9,488 nucleotides of DNA. Source: Burkholderiales bacterium (GTDB lineage Bacteria > Pseudomonadota > Gammaproteobacteria > Burkholderiales > SG8-39). Where the stretch lies: NCBI GenBank assembly GCA_020846575.1, contig JADLDQ010000378.1, positions 1-9,488 on the forward strand, given 5' to 3'. Under the pieces are notes generated by a model that saw nothing but the letters and a program-made list of their open reading frames with translations, did not search any database and was not told where the DNA came from. Positions 1 through 6,594 of the stretch are shown here, one piece after another (position 1 is the stretch's first letter; each line of letters opens with the position of its first letter). A program made the position numbers and the translations under genes.

Positions 1-3
1 GCC

Positions 4-804
4 GTGCTCGATACCCCGGCGGCGCCGGGGCAGCGCGCGCGGCGGCGCTGGATTCCGGCCTGGCGCGCGCTGGTCGCGGCCGCGCTGTTCGGCCTGTGGG
101 AACTGGGCAGCGCGTGGATGGGGGCGCAGTGGCTGCCCCGCCCGGGCGCGGTCGGGGTTCGCATCTGTGAGCTCGCCGGGAGCGGCCTGCTCGCCCACCA
201 TGCGCTGGTCACCTTCTGGGAGGCGGCGGCGGGCATGGTCCTGGGCGGCCTGGGCGGCGCGGCGCTGCCTTTTCTGCTGCAGCTCTCGCCGCGGCTGATG
301 CGGGCCTCGGAACCTTTCCTCGCCGCCGCGTTCGGTGTGCCCAAGCTCGCGCTCGCGCCGCTGTTCATCCTGTGGCTGGGTATCGGCATGCCGACCAAGA
401 TCGTCTTCGTCGCCTCGATCGTGTTCTTCCTGCTGTTCTACAACGGCATGGCCGGCGTGCTGAGCGTCGATCCGCGCCTGGTGGCGATGGCGCGCGTCGC
501 GGGCGCAGGCCGCCGGGTGATCATGCGCGAGATCGTCTGGAACACCACGCTGCCGTTCCTGTTCGCGGGCCTGAAGATCGCGTTGCCGCGCGCGCTCTCC
601 GGCGCGGTGGTCGGCGAGTTCATCGCCTCGGACGCGGGGCTGGGGTGGTACATCAACAACGCGCGCTCGATCAACGACACCGTCGGCGTGGTCACGGGCG
701 TGGTGGTGGTGACGGTGCTGGTGATCCTGGTCAACGCGGGGCTGCAGCACGTTCAGGCGCGCTCGCTCGCCTGGCGCCCGATGTCGCGCGACATGGTGGT
801 CTGA
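4..804 (+). CDS. ABC transporter permease, SsuC/TauC-like (nitrate/sulfonate/taurine-type importer family)
   Basis: This is an inner-membrane permease of the binding-protein-dependent family that includes SsuC, TauC and ThiX-type subunits. It would form the channel of an importer together with an ATPase and a periplasmic binding protein, neither of which is in the window. The 266 residues match the family length. About six hydrophobic segments are visible, for example at residues 22-38, 70-92, 105-127, 132-150 and 225-246. The cytoplasmic EAA-type loop that contacts the ATPase lies at about 160-190 (MARVAGAGRR, then TTLPFLFAGL, with the usual G and LP spacing). VVGEFIASDAGLGWYI at 202-217 is also typical. 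The GTG at position 4 is the first possible start, but because the window begins there a slightly earlier start cannot be excluded. Substrate cannot be told from a permease alone. The family call is sure; sulfonate, nitrate or pyrimidine-precursor transport is open. Confidence 0.9.
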   Translation: MLDTPAAPGQRARRRWIPAWRALVAAALFGLWELGSAWMGAQWLPRPGAVGVRICELAGSGLLAHHALVTFWEAAAGMVLGGLGGAALPFLLQLSPRLMRASEPFLAAAFGVPKLALAPLFILWLGIGMPTKIVFVASIVFFLLFYNGMAGVLSVDPRLVAMARVAGAGRRVIMREIVWNTTLPFLFAGLKIALPRALSGAVVGEFIASDAGLGWYINNARSINDTVGVVTGVVVVTVLVILVNAGLQHVQARSLAWRPMSRDMVV

Positions 805-866
805 GCGCCCTCCCGGCCGCTCTCGCGCGATGGCGGCGATTCACCCGCCTCACTTGGCGGGCGCCC

Positions 867-897
867 GGGCGCACGCCGGATTCTCCGGCGTGCGCCC
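867..897. terminator. 13-bp perfect hairpin after the permease gene, probable transcription terminator
   Basis: The arm gggcgcacgccgg (867-879) is followed by a 5-nt loop (attct) and its exact reverse complement (885-897). It sits 62 bases after the permease stop and 140 bases before the next start. The downstream bases on the + strand (attctt at about 901-906) are only mildly T-rich, so it is not a textbook Rho-independent terminator. The position and stability still make a role in ending or stabilising the 3' end of the permease transcript likely. On the minus strand there is no T-tract. Confidence 0.5.
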
Positions 898-981
898 CGG
901 ATTCTTCGATACGCGGCCGGGTGATCCACTTCCGCCGCCGCGTGGTTCCCCGGCGTCGAAACGGGCGCGTGGCGATCGCGC

Positions 982-987
982 TATGAT
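982..987 (+). promoter_or_regulatory. Possible -10 element for the DUF151 gene
   Basis: The hexamer TATGAT matches the sigma-70 -10 consensus at five of six positions in an otherwise very GC-rich stretch. It lies 49 bases before the chosen ATG at 1037, which would give a short leader of about 40 bases. I see no convincing -35 box at the standard spacing, so this remains a weak call. Confidence 0.3.
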
Positions 988-1036
988 GGAATCGCAAGTC
1001 AGGCGAGTTCGCGTTGCCGGAACAGGCGAGGACGCC

Positions 1037-1549
1037 ATGAACGAGCTGCACGCTCTGTTGTGCGCCGCGGCACTGCTCGCCGGCGTCGGGCTGGCGGACG
1101 CGGCGCGCGCGCAGGCCCTGCCCCCCGAGGCGAGGACGCCGGCCCAGGTGAGCGTGAAGGAGGTGCGCGTCGTGGCGACCGAGGCCGGTCCCGTGGTGCT
1201 CCTCCTGGCAGAAGGCCGCGCGATCCCGGTGTTCGTGGATCCCACCGTGGCCGGATCGATACAGGGCGCCCTCAGCGGCCAGAAGACGCTGCGACCTCTC
1301 TCGCACGACCTGATGCGCGACATCCTGCAGCAGGCGGGCGCACGGGTGACGCAGGCGGTGATCCCGCTCAAGGACGGCATCTACTACGGCGCGCTCTCGG
1401 TGCGCATCCGCGACGAGGTGAAGGTGTTCGACGCGCGTTCCTCGGACAGCATTGCGCTCGCGATCCACTTCAAGGCGCCTATCCTCGTCGGGCGCGACCT
1501 GCTGGAGTCGGCGGGCCTGCCCTTGTCGCCCGGGGCCATCTCGATGTAG
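1037..1549 (+). CDS. Exported bifunctional-nuclease-family (DUF151/BFN domain) protein
   Basis: This is a 170-residue protein with a predicted secretion signal followed by a DUF151/BFN domain. Residues 1-26 form a hydrophobic leader (LHALLCAAALLAGVG) ending in a likely signal-peptidase site (ARAQA). The domain follows from about residue 38. Its second half is the most recognisable: RPLSHDLMRDIL (86-97), DGIYYGAL (113-120) and DARSSDSIALA (132-142), which corresponds to the family's DARPSDAIALA. The family is named from a plant nuclease; the biochemical role of bacterial members is poorly defined and most lack a signal peptide. The ATG at 1037 was chosen because it places the leader at the N terminus and has a GAGG five bases upstream; reading could stay open back to 830, but that extension looks non-coding. 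The gene stands alone, convergent with the next gene. The domain call is confident; a nuclease activity is not. Confidence 0.85.
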   Translation: MNELHALLCAAALLAGVGLADAARAQALPPEARTPAQVSVKEVRVVATEAGPVVLLLAEGRAIPVFVDPTVAGSIQGALSGQKTLRPLSHDLMRDILQQAGARVTQAVIPLKDGIYYGALSVRIRDEVKVFDARSSDSIALAIHFKAPILVGRDLLESAGLPLSPGAISM

Positions 1550-1594
1550 CGCTCGCTTGCCTGCGCCGCACCGGCGCCCGGGCGGACAGACCTC

Positions 1595-1612
1595 GCACCG
1601 GCGGGCCGGTGC
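1595..1612. terminator. Hairpin between convergent genes, possible bidirectional terminator
   Basis: GCACCGG (1595-1601), a 4-nt loop and CCGGTGC (1606-1612) form a perfect 7-bp stem. It lies in the 111-bp gap between the stops of two convergent genes (1549 and 1661), where a shared terminator is expected. No T-tract follows on either strand, so the call rests on position and symmetry only. Confidence 0.35.
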
Positions 1613-1660
1613 CGGGGGGCGGATGCCGGCGTACGGCGCCTGCAGGCGCGCGCGCTCTGC

Positions 1661-3481
1661 TCAGGGTCTGTGCACCCAGAAGCCGCTGTCGGCATCGAGC
1701 GTCCTGCCGCCATCCTGGAAATCGAGGTATCCGAAGCGCTGCGCGAACTCCCGCACCGCATCGCGTCCACCCTGCGCTTCCAGAATGGGTGAGTGGAAAT
1801 ACCACTTGCCCTGCGCCGCGTTCCAGGCCCACAGGCTCTCGAAAGCGGCCTCGCCGGGGGTCGAGGCCACCTGCGCGCCGAATTCTCCCGGCGTCACGCC
1901 GCCCGCGGTCGCGACGAGGTTGAAGGCCGGCGGCAGGGCGGAAAAACGCGCCGCGCTCCAGACGAAATCCGGGCCGCCGCGCGGCGGCAGGCTGAGCGCG
2001 ATGTTCGCGTTCACCCAGTATCCCTCGCCCGAGGCGACGAGCCAGAGCAGGTCGAACCCGCGCGCCGCGGCCTCGAGCGCGTTCTCCGCGGCGCTCAACT
2101 GCGGCGAGAAGAAGGCCCAGCGCAGGCCCGCCGCGTTCCACTTCCAGAACGCGGCGACGTGCTCGCTCACGCCCGGCACGGGCGCATCGCGCGTGCCGAA
2201 GTAGGACGCGACCTCGAGCGCACTGTCGAAGGTGTTGCCGAGCAACGTGAAGCCGGCCTGCAGCGCCGGCGTGCGGGGCGCCGCCTCGATGGCGTAGAGC
2301 CGCCCGTCGTTGAAGCTCGCGACATACAGTTCGCCCGACTCGTCTTCGCCGAAGGAACTGATGCCGGAAAGCGCGTTCGGAGGCTCGAACGCCAGCGAGG
2401 CGGTCCATGCGCCGTCCAAGCGCACCGCCCACACCCGGTTGCTGAGGAAGTCCCCGTAGAGATAGTGGCCGCGCAGCGCGAGGACGCTGCTGCCGCGGTA
2501 CACGTAGCCGCCGGTGACAGAACGTCCTCCCGCGCCGCCGTGTGCGTATTCGAGCACCGGGGGCGTGTGGCCGGCGAGCGAGCAACCCGAGGGCGGGTCG
2601 AAGCAGTGCAGCGCTTCGTACACCCGCCAGCCGTAGTTGCGCCCGCCGGGGTCGCCGGCCGGCTCGAAATCGATCTCCTCCCACAGGCTCTGGCCGACAT
2701 CGGCGATGTACAGGTCGCCCGTCGCCCGGTCGAAGCTGAACTTCCAGGGATTGCGCAGGCCGTAGGCCCAGATCTCCGGCGCCGCGCCGGGCTCGCCCGC
2801 GAACGGGTTCGACACCGGTATGGCGTAGCCGGGGGAGGTATCGACGTCGATACGCAGCAGCTTGCCGAGCAGGCTCGCGCGGTTCTGTGCGTTGTTGGCG
2901 GGGTCTGCGCCGCCGCCCCCGTCGCCGGTTGCGATGTAAAGATAGCCGCCGGGTCCGAAGGCGATGCGCCCGCCGTTGTGGTTGTCGAAGCCGGGATGAG
3001 GGATGACGAGGACGATGCGTTCGCTCGCGGGATCGGCTGCATCGGGGTCGCCCGCGCTCGCGAGGAACTCCGAGACTGTGAGGGCGCCGTCTGCGGCGCG
3101 GGTGTAGAAGACGAAGAAGCGGCGGTTGGTCCCGAACCCCGGATGGAAGGCGAGGCCGAGCAGCCCCCGTTCGCCCGAGGTGGACAGCTTCGCTGCGATA
3201 TCGAGGAACGGTGACGGGCGCAGGGCCCCGTCGCTGAGGATCCTGATCCGCCCGCCCTTCTCGACGACGAAGAGCCGCCCGCTGCCGTCGCCCGCGTTGA
3301 CGATCTCCAGCGGCGCCGCGAGGCCGTTCGCCACCTCGCGCAGCACGAGGGACGGCGGCGCCGCGGCCGTGGGCGCCGCGGCCGCGGCGGCGAGGAGGAG
3401 GAGGGCGAGCAGCGCGATCCGCGGACAACGCAGCGTGTCCAGGGCGGAGCAGGCAAAGGGTTGAGGGCCGCGCGCGGGCAC
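1661..3481 (-). CDS. Secreted PQQ-dependent-type sugar (glucose/sorbosone) dehydrogenase homologue with two C-terminal repeat modules
   Basis: This 606-residue protein resembles the soluble glucose/sorbosone dehydrogenase beta-propeller family (also related to HHIP-like proteins), which oxidises aldoses using PQQ in the periplasm or outside the cell. A hydrophobic leader lies at residues 21-41 with a probable cleavage after TAA-AP. Propeller hallmarks are GERGLLGLAFHPGF (103-116), DNHNGGRIAFGPGGYLYIATGDGG (166-189, with the active-site-type His168), GLRNPWKFSFD (241-251), DVGQSLWEEI (261-270) and NYGWRVYE (282-289). Cys293 and Cys300 may form a disulfide. The propeller ends near residue 400. 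The last ~195 residues are two related modules (about 411-493 and 519-606), each with W-W motifs and a final GYWV/GFWV. The GTG start at 3481 is the only in-frame start ahead of the leader, and its Shine-Dalgarno is poor. PQQ use and substrate are family inference; many homologues are uncharacterised. Confidence 0.87.
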   Translation of the reverse strand: MPARGPQPFACSALDTLRCPRIALLALLLLAAAAAAPTAAAPPSLVLREVANGLAAPLEIVNAGDGSGRLFVVEKGGRIRILSDGALRPSPFLDIAAKLSTSGERGLLGLAFHPGFGTNRRFFVFYTRAADGALTVSEFLASAGDPDAADPASERIVLVIPHPGFDNHNGGRIAFGPGGYLYIATGDGGGGADPANNAQNRASLLGKLLRIDVDTSPGYAIPVSNPFAGEPGAAPEIWAYGLRNPWKFSFDRATGDLYIADVGQSLWEEIDFEPAGDPGGRNYGWRVYEALHCFDPPSGCSLAGHTPPVLEYAHGGAGGRSVTGGYVYRGSSVLALRGHYLYGDFLSNRVWAVRLDGAWTASLAFEPPNALSGISSFGEDESGELYVASFNDGRLYAIEAAPRTPALQAGFTLLGNTFDSALEVASYFGTRDAPVPGVSEHVAAFWKWNAAGLRWAFFSPQLSAAENALEAAARGFDLLWLVASGEGYWVNANIALSLPPRGGPDFVWSAARFSALPPAFNLVATAGGVTPGEFGAQVASTPGEAAFESLWAWNAAQGKWYFHSPILEAQGGRDAVREFAQRFGYLDFQDGGRTLDADSGFWVHRP

Positions 3482-3548
3482 AGCGCTGACTCTATACCCG
3501 CAGAAGGGCGGCGAGGGCGCCCACGGAGATCGCCACAGCCGGGTCCGG

Positions 3549-3577
3549 AAAAGAAACGCCCCGGACTGTGCCGGGGC
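3549..3577 (-). terminator. Rho-independent terminator of the PEP-CTERM gene
   Basis: Read on the minus strand, GCCCCGG, a 6-nt loop and CCGGGGC (plus 3558-3577) are followed directly by GTTTCTTTTCC, a T-rich tract. This is a standard intrinsic terminator 66 bases after the PEP-CTERM stop. It separates that gene from the dehydrogenase gene that starts at 3481 on the same strand, arguing that the two are not simply one operon. Confidence 0.8.
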
Positions 3578-3606
3578 ATCCTGCGGCCGCTGCCGCGGTC
3601 GGGGCG

Positions 3607-3630
3607 CCGGTCGCGCTTGGGCGCGACCGG
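3607..3630. repeat. 10-bp perfect stem-loop just after the PEP-CTERM stop codon
   Basis: CCGGTCGCGC (3607-3616), a 4-nt loop (ttgg) and its exact reverse complement (3621-3630) start 13 bases after the PEP-CTERM stop on the minus strand and precede the T-tract terminator. No T-tract follows this one, so it more likely protects the 3' end of the mRNA or assists termination than ends transcription by itself. Confidence 0.5.
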
Positions 3631-3642
3631 GTGGATTGCAGG

Positions 3643-4596
3643 CTACCGCGCCGCGCGGCGGCGCATCATGCCGAACCCGAGCAGACCCGCACCCAGCAGG
3701 AGCAGCGATCCGGGCTCGGGCACCACGCCGTACAGGCGCAGCGTCCCGGCGTAGAAGTCACGCTGGTCGCTGCCGTCCTCGAGATAGAGCGGCGCGTAGG
3801 TGTTGGCCGGCGTGCCCCAGGGATTCAGGCCGTAGAAGGTGTCATAGACCAGCGTGCCTTCGTAATAGAAGTAGTTCTTCAAGTGAGGATCGATGATATC
3901 GAACGACGTATCCGGGAACAGCGGGTTGTACCAGTGGATCAGCCCGTCGGAGGCCAGCGTTCCCGAGACGTCGATGCTCACGTAGCGCGGGCGGCTCTGG
4001 CCATCGAAGTCGGTATCGTTGGTGACCGTGACGTTGCCGATGCTGAACGTCAGCCCGGTCCCGCGGAACAGGCTGTTGATGATCGAATTGCCGGTGTCGT
4101 CCGGACCGTTCGAGCTGCCCTTGTAGTCGTTGATCGCCCACGCCTGGTCCGAGAGCACCGGCGTCAGCGCCGCGCCGCCGGGCGTGTTGTTCACGTTATC
4201 GGCGAAGTTGATCACCGGCAGGGTCACCCCGCCGGCCGAAGTGTAGGTGGTGGACGCCTTGGCGTAGATGTCCAGGCCGAACTGTCCGGGGGGCGCGATT
4301 CCGGAGAATACCGGCTGCAGAACCGGGTCGAACACGAAGCCCATGCCGTTGGTGTTGCTGCCGGCGTAACCGGGAGCCGAGTAGGCGAAGTGGGCTTGTA
4401 TGTAGGCCTGGTTGAGCGGGTTCTCGTCGTAGCCGCTGATGACGCCATCCGGAGATCCGCCGGCCCCGCAGCAGTCGATGTTGTTGTAGTAGATCATGAG
4501 GCCGCCGGAGGCGACGCCCAGCGGCACCAGTCCCGCCTGAGCCGCTCCGGCGCCCAGCATCATCGAGGCCGCCGCCGCCAAAATGCCTGCTTTCAC
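3643..4596 (-). CDS. PEP-CTERM sorting-domain protein (exported, surface or matrix protein)
   Basis: This is a 317-residue exported protein ending in a PEP-CTERM signal, the tag that exosortase recognises and cleaves in Gram-negative bacteria that make extracellular polysaccharide. Residues 1-21 are a signal peptide with the likely site AAQA-GL. The C terminus has VPEP at 292-295, a hydrophobic segment (GSLLLLGAGLLGFGMM, 296-311) and a basic tail (RRRAAR). The body is rich in N, D, G, T and Y and shows no catalytic motif I recognise; it has a Cys pair at 42-43 and a beta-rich, secreted character. The GTG start at 4596 is fixed by GGAGGG six bases upstream; a nearer-looking ATG at 4610 is out of frame and stops after five codons. 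The gene is monocistronic, with its own terminator and a sigma-54-like promoter upstream. Exosortase and polysaccharide genes are not in the window. The sorting call is firm; the molecular function is unknown. Confidence 0.92.
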   Translation of the reverse strand: MKAGILAAAASMMLGAGAAQAGLVPLGVASGGLMIYYNNIDCCGAGGSPDGVISGYDENPLNQAYIQAHFAYSAPGYAGSNTNGMGFVFDPVLQPVFSGIAPPGQFGLDIYAKASTTYTSAGGVTLPVINFADNVNNTPGGAALTPVLSDQAWAINDYKGSSNGPDDTGNSIINSLFRGTGLTFSIGNVTVTNDTDFDGQSRPRYVSIDVSGTLASDGLIHWYNPLFPDTSFDIIDPHLKNYFYYEGTLVYDTFYGLNPWGTPANTYAPLYLEDGSDQRDFYAGTLRLYGVVPEPGSLLLLGAGLLGFGMMRRRAAR

Positions 4597-4602
4597 TTTC
4601 TG

Positions 4603-4608
4603 CCCTCC
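4603..4608 (-). promoter_or_regulatory. Shine-Dalgarno site deciding the GTG start of the PEP-CTERM gene
   Basis: On the minus strand GGAGGG is followed by a 6-nt spacer (cagaaa) and GTG. This ideal spacing supports GTG at 4596 over the overlapping out-of-frame ATG at 4608-4610. Confidence 0.8.
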
Positions 4609-4730
4609 ATGGGTAGTGTTTCGAGGTCGGTTCGCGCACTGCCGCTGATTGCGTCGCCGAAGCCCGAAGAAGGCATTGCTTGGTCAGGGCTATTTGCGCG
4701 CCTCGGCTGAGGCAGGTGCGGCTGCGTCAT

Positions 4731-4751
4731 CTAAAGCAAATGTCATGCCGA
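4731..4751 (-). promoter_or_regulatory. Putative sigma-54 (RpoN) promoter of the PEP-CTERM gene
   Basis: Read on the minus strand, the segment CGGCATGACATTTGCT keeps the invariant GG-N10-GC spacing of -24/-12 promoters. It matches GGCA and TTGC exactly against the consensus TGGCAC-N5-TTGC(A/T). The GG is at plus 4749-4748 and the GC at 4737-4736. Transcription would start near 4724, giving a leader of roughly 130 bases before the GTG at 4596. Control of PEP-CTERM genes by RpoN with the PrsK/PrsR two-component pair is known from floc-forming betaproteobacteria, so the context agrees. The match was found by eye and has not been scored. Confidence 0.6.
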
Positions 4752-4982
4752 CTTACCGATGAAGCATGATCGCACTGTGGTTCCGGAGCAAGGCGAGTGT
4801 GATATTTCCCACGGTTTATCGCCATCTATCAGCGAGTTGCGCCGCAGCGAAGCGAACCGCACAAGGCGGACCTCTGGGGCGCGATTGGCGTGTATCCAGA
4901 TCTCGACCGGTGCCGGTGGTCTCGCGGTGTAAGGAAATCCGACAACTGAAATCCGCCAGCTTCGTCGCGCTGGCACGGCCGG
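4752..4982. other. Non-coding upstream region of the PEP-CTERM gene
   Basis: This stretch is visibly less GC-rich than the flanking genes, and no frame reads like a protein. It lies directly upstream of the sigma-54-like promoter, where an enhancer-binding activator would be expected to bind. Two weak dyads are visible: TCATGC (4743-4748, overlapping the -24 box) with GCATGA (4764-4769), and ATCGCACT (4769-4776) with AGTGTGAT (4796-4803, one mismatch). Neither is strong enough to be called an operator. Confidence 0.4.
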
Positions 4983-5110
4983 CCCGGTTCGAACGCCACC
5001 CGGTTCGGACGCTACCCGGTTCGAACGTCGCCCGGTTCGAACGTCGCCCGGTTCGAACGTCGCCCGGTTCGAACGTCGCGCGGTGCGAACGTCGCCCGGT
5101 TCGAACGTCG
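4983..5110. repeat. Tandem array of eight 16-bp units, consensus CCCGGTTCGAACGTCG
   Basis: Eight adjacent copies with no spacers begin at 4983, 4999, 5015, 5031, 5047, 5063, 5079 and 5095. Copies 3-6 and 8 are identical. Copy 1 ends gcca, copy 2 has ggac and gcta, and copy 7 has two changes (cgcggtgc). Each unit holds the 8-bp palindrome GTTCGAAC, altered in copies 2 and 7. The degenerate copies at one edge and identical copies in the middle are typical of an array growing by slippage or unequal exchange. The period is not a multiple of three, so translation gives a 16-residue repeat in every frame; I regard it as non-coding. It lies about 230 bp upstream of the PEP-CTERM promoter. Confidence 0.95.
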
Positions 5111-5370
5111 CACATTGTGTGCCGAGGATCGCGCGCTGGACTGCATGCGTTGCGGCCATCGGCGCCCAGCGCCCGTGACGGCTGACGAATACGTTCATCC
5201 GTCGCCGCACGAACGTCGAACCCTGCCGCGGCGGCGATGGCGGCGGATGAACCGCGTTGGGTGGGATTGCGACGCAACCTGCGCGCGGCGCGCGTCCGCG
5301 CGCGTTGAAGGAACCGAAGCCCGGACTTGCGCCGTGGGCGGTGTGCCCCGAGCCGTGCCCTGATCGCCGC
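5111..5370. other. Gap between the 16-bp array and the MFS gene, no gene seen
   Basis: No convincing coding region is visible. A short dyad GCACA-ttg-TGTGC (5110-5122) abuts the last repeat. A larger interrupted inverted repeat spans 5193-5252: GTTCATCCG pairs exactly with CGGATGAAC (5244-5252), and inside it TCGCCGC pairs with GCGGCGA (5231-5237). This could be the 3' structure of the MFS transcript, but no T-tract terminator was found after the MFS stop. Confidence 0.4.
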
Positions 5371-6516
5371 CTACCGCCTACTCAGCTTGTCGCGGTTCGC
5401 CCACGAATCGGCGGCGAGCAGCGCGGCCACGGTCCAGAACACCGGCCCCACGCCCAGGGCCGATCCCACCGCGCCGGAGAGGATGGGCACCAGCGTCTGC
5501 GCGAGGTTGGCCATGGTCATGCGAAGGCCTATGACCTCGCCCACCTTGTCCGGGGGAGACGCGTCGAACATCGCGGCGGTGGACAGCGGCCCCGACAGCC
5601 CCAGCCCGATGCCGATCAGGAAGGCGAACGCCGCGAGCAGGAGGAAGTTCGCCGTGAACGGCATGGCGAGAAAGCCTGCCCCCATCATCAGGTGCGAGGC
5701 GACGATGAGCGGCCAGCTCGCGAAGCGGCGCACCAGGCGCGCGGTGAAGATGCGCACCAGGATGGTCGCGACCGCCAGGCAGGCCGCGAGGGTCCCTATG
5801 CGCGTGGCCGACAGGCCGATCGAGTGCCCGTACAGCGGCAGCATGAATCCCCAGATGCTCCAGATGCCGTTGTTGCTGGCTGCGGCGATGTAGGCGCGGC
5901 GCAGCTCGCGGTCTCCAAGCAGCGCCCAGCCCGACACCGGCGTCGCCGTTTCCTTCGGGTGCTCCCGGCGCGGCGGCAGCTGGAGCAGCCCCATCCACAC
6001 CACCGCGATCGGCGCGAAGCCGAAGGCAGCCATGAGGAAGAAGCTGTTGCCGTACCCCAGGTGATCGATGGCCAGGCCCGCGACCACCGGGCCGGTGAAG
6101 GTCGCGGTGGAAATCGCCAGCGACTGCAGGCTGAAGTTCGCCGGGCGATCCTCCGGCTTTCCGTAGCGGCCCACCGTCTGCTGTGTGGTCATCTGGAACA
6201 TCGAGTTGAAGGTGCCCATCAGCGGCGCCGCGACGAACAGCGCCGGCAGCTCGTGCCAGGCGCCCGCGACCAGCGCGCCCAGCGTCACCATCGACGAGGC
6301 GAGCAGGATCGGCCGCCGCGGCCCGACCCGATCGATCCAGCGACCGACCGCCACTGCGACGAAGGCGCTCACCACGCCGTACATCGCCGCCAGCAACCCC
6401 ACCACCGCGGGCGAGGCGCCCAGCGACGCGGCGAACAGCATCACCGTCATGCGCGAGCCGTTCATCGCCAGGTGGTTCGAGGCGGCGAGGGTGACGTGCA
6501 GGTGCAGGGGTTTCAT
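5371..6516 (-). CDS. Major facilitator superfamily (MFS) transporter
   Basis: This is a 12-segment-type secondary transporter of the inner membrane, 381 residues from the chosen start, which is in the normal MFS range. The loop between segments 2 and 3 carries the MFS signature form GRWIDRVGPRR (58-68). Further hydrophobic segments alternate through the sequence, and a hydrophilic central loop (PPRREHPKETATPVSG, about 180-200) separates the two six-helix halves. The second half contains the counterpart loop TARLVRRFASWP. The ATG at 6516 was chosen because it puts a short tail before helix 1, as is usual. Reading stays open to a GTG at 6594, adding 26 polar residues, and neither start has a good Shine-Dalgarno. 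The gene is divergent from the aldehyde dehydrogenase gene and alone on its strand here. Substrate is not evident; drug efflux and sugar or organic-acid transport are all possible. Confidence 0.88.
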   Translation of the reverse strand: MKPLHLHVTLAASNHLAMNGSRMTVMLFAASLGASPAVVGLLAAMYGVVSAFVAVAVGRWIDRVGPRRPILLASSMVTLGALVAGAWHELPALFVAAPLMGTFNSMFQMTTQQTVGRYGKPEDRPANFSLQSLAISTATFTGPVVAGLAIDHLGYGNSFFLMAAFGFAPIAVVWMGLLQLPPRREHPKETATPVSGWALLGDRELRRAYIAAASNNGIWSIWGFMLPLYGHSIGLSATRIGTLAACLAVATILVRIFTARLVRRFASWPLIVASHLMMGAGFLAMPFTANFLLLAAFAFLIGIGLGLSGPLSTAAMFDASPPDKVGEVIGLRMTMANLAQTLVPILSGAVGSALGVGPVFWTVAALLAADSWANRDKLSRR

Positions 6517-6594
6517 GGCCAGTACGGCGGTTCGCTTGTCGAGCGCGTGCGCTTCGGCTCCCCTCTCGAACGCGCGCATCGGGGTTCGAATCAC

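Noticed and set aside
1793..3214. Long + strand open frame opposite the dehydrogenase gene
   Set aside because: It is a wobble-driven shadow in GC-rich DNA: Arg/Ala/Val/Glu-rich, no family features, no start signal, and fully antisense to a clear gene.
3479..3510. TATAGA as a -10 box for the dehydrogenase gene (minus strand)
   Set aside because: It lies only about ten bases before the GTG, leaving almost no leader, and no matching -35 element is visible.
4983..5110. CRISPR array
   Set aside because: The 16-bp units are directly joined with no unique spacers, are too short for CRISPR repeats, and no cas gene is present.
4743..5210. Open frame on the minus strand giving a protein with FEPGDVRTGRRSNRAT-type repeats
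   Set aside because: The repeat residues come only from translating the 16-bp DNA array, every frame across it is open, there is no Shine-Dalgarno, and the rest of the frame covers the promoter region of the PEP-CTERM gene.
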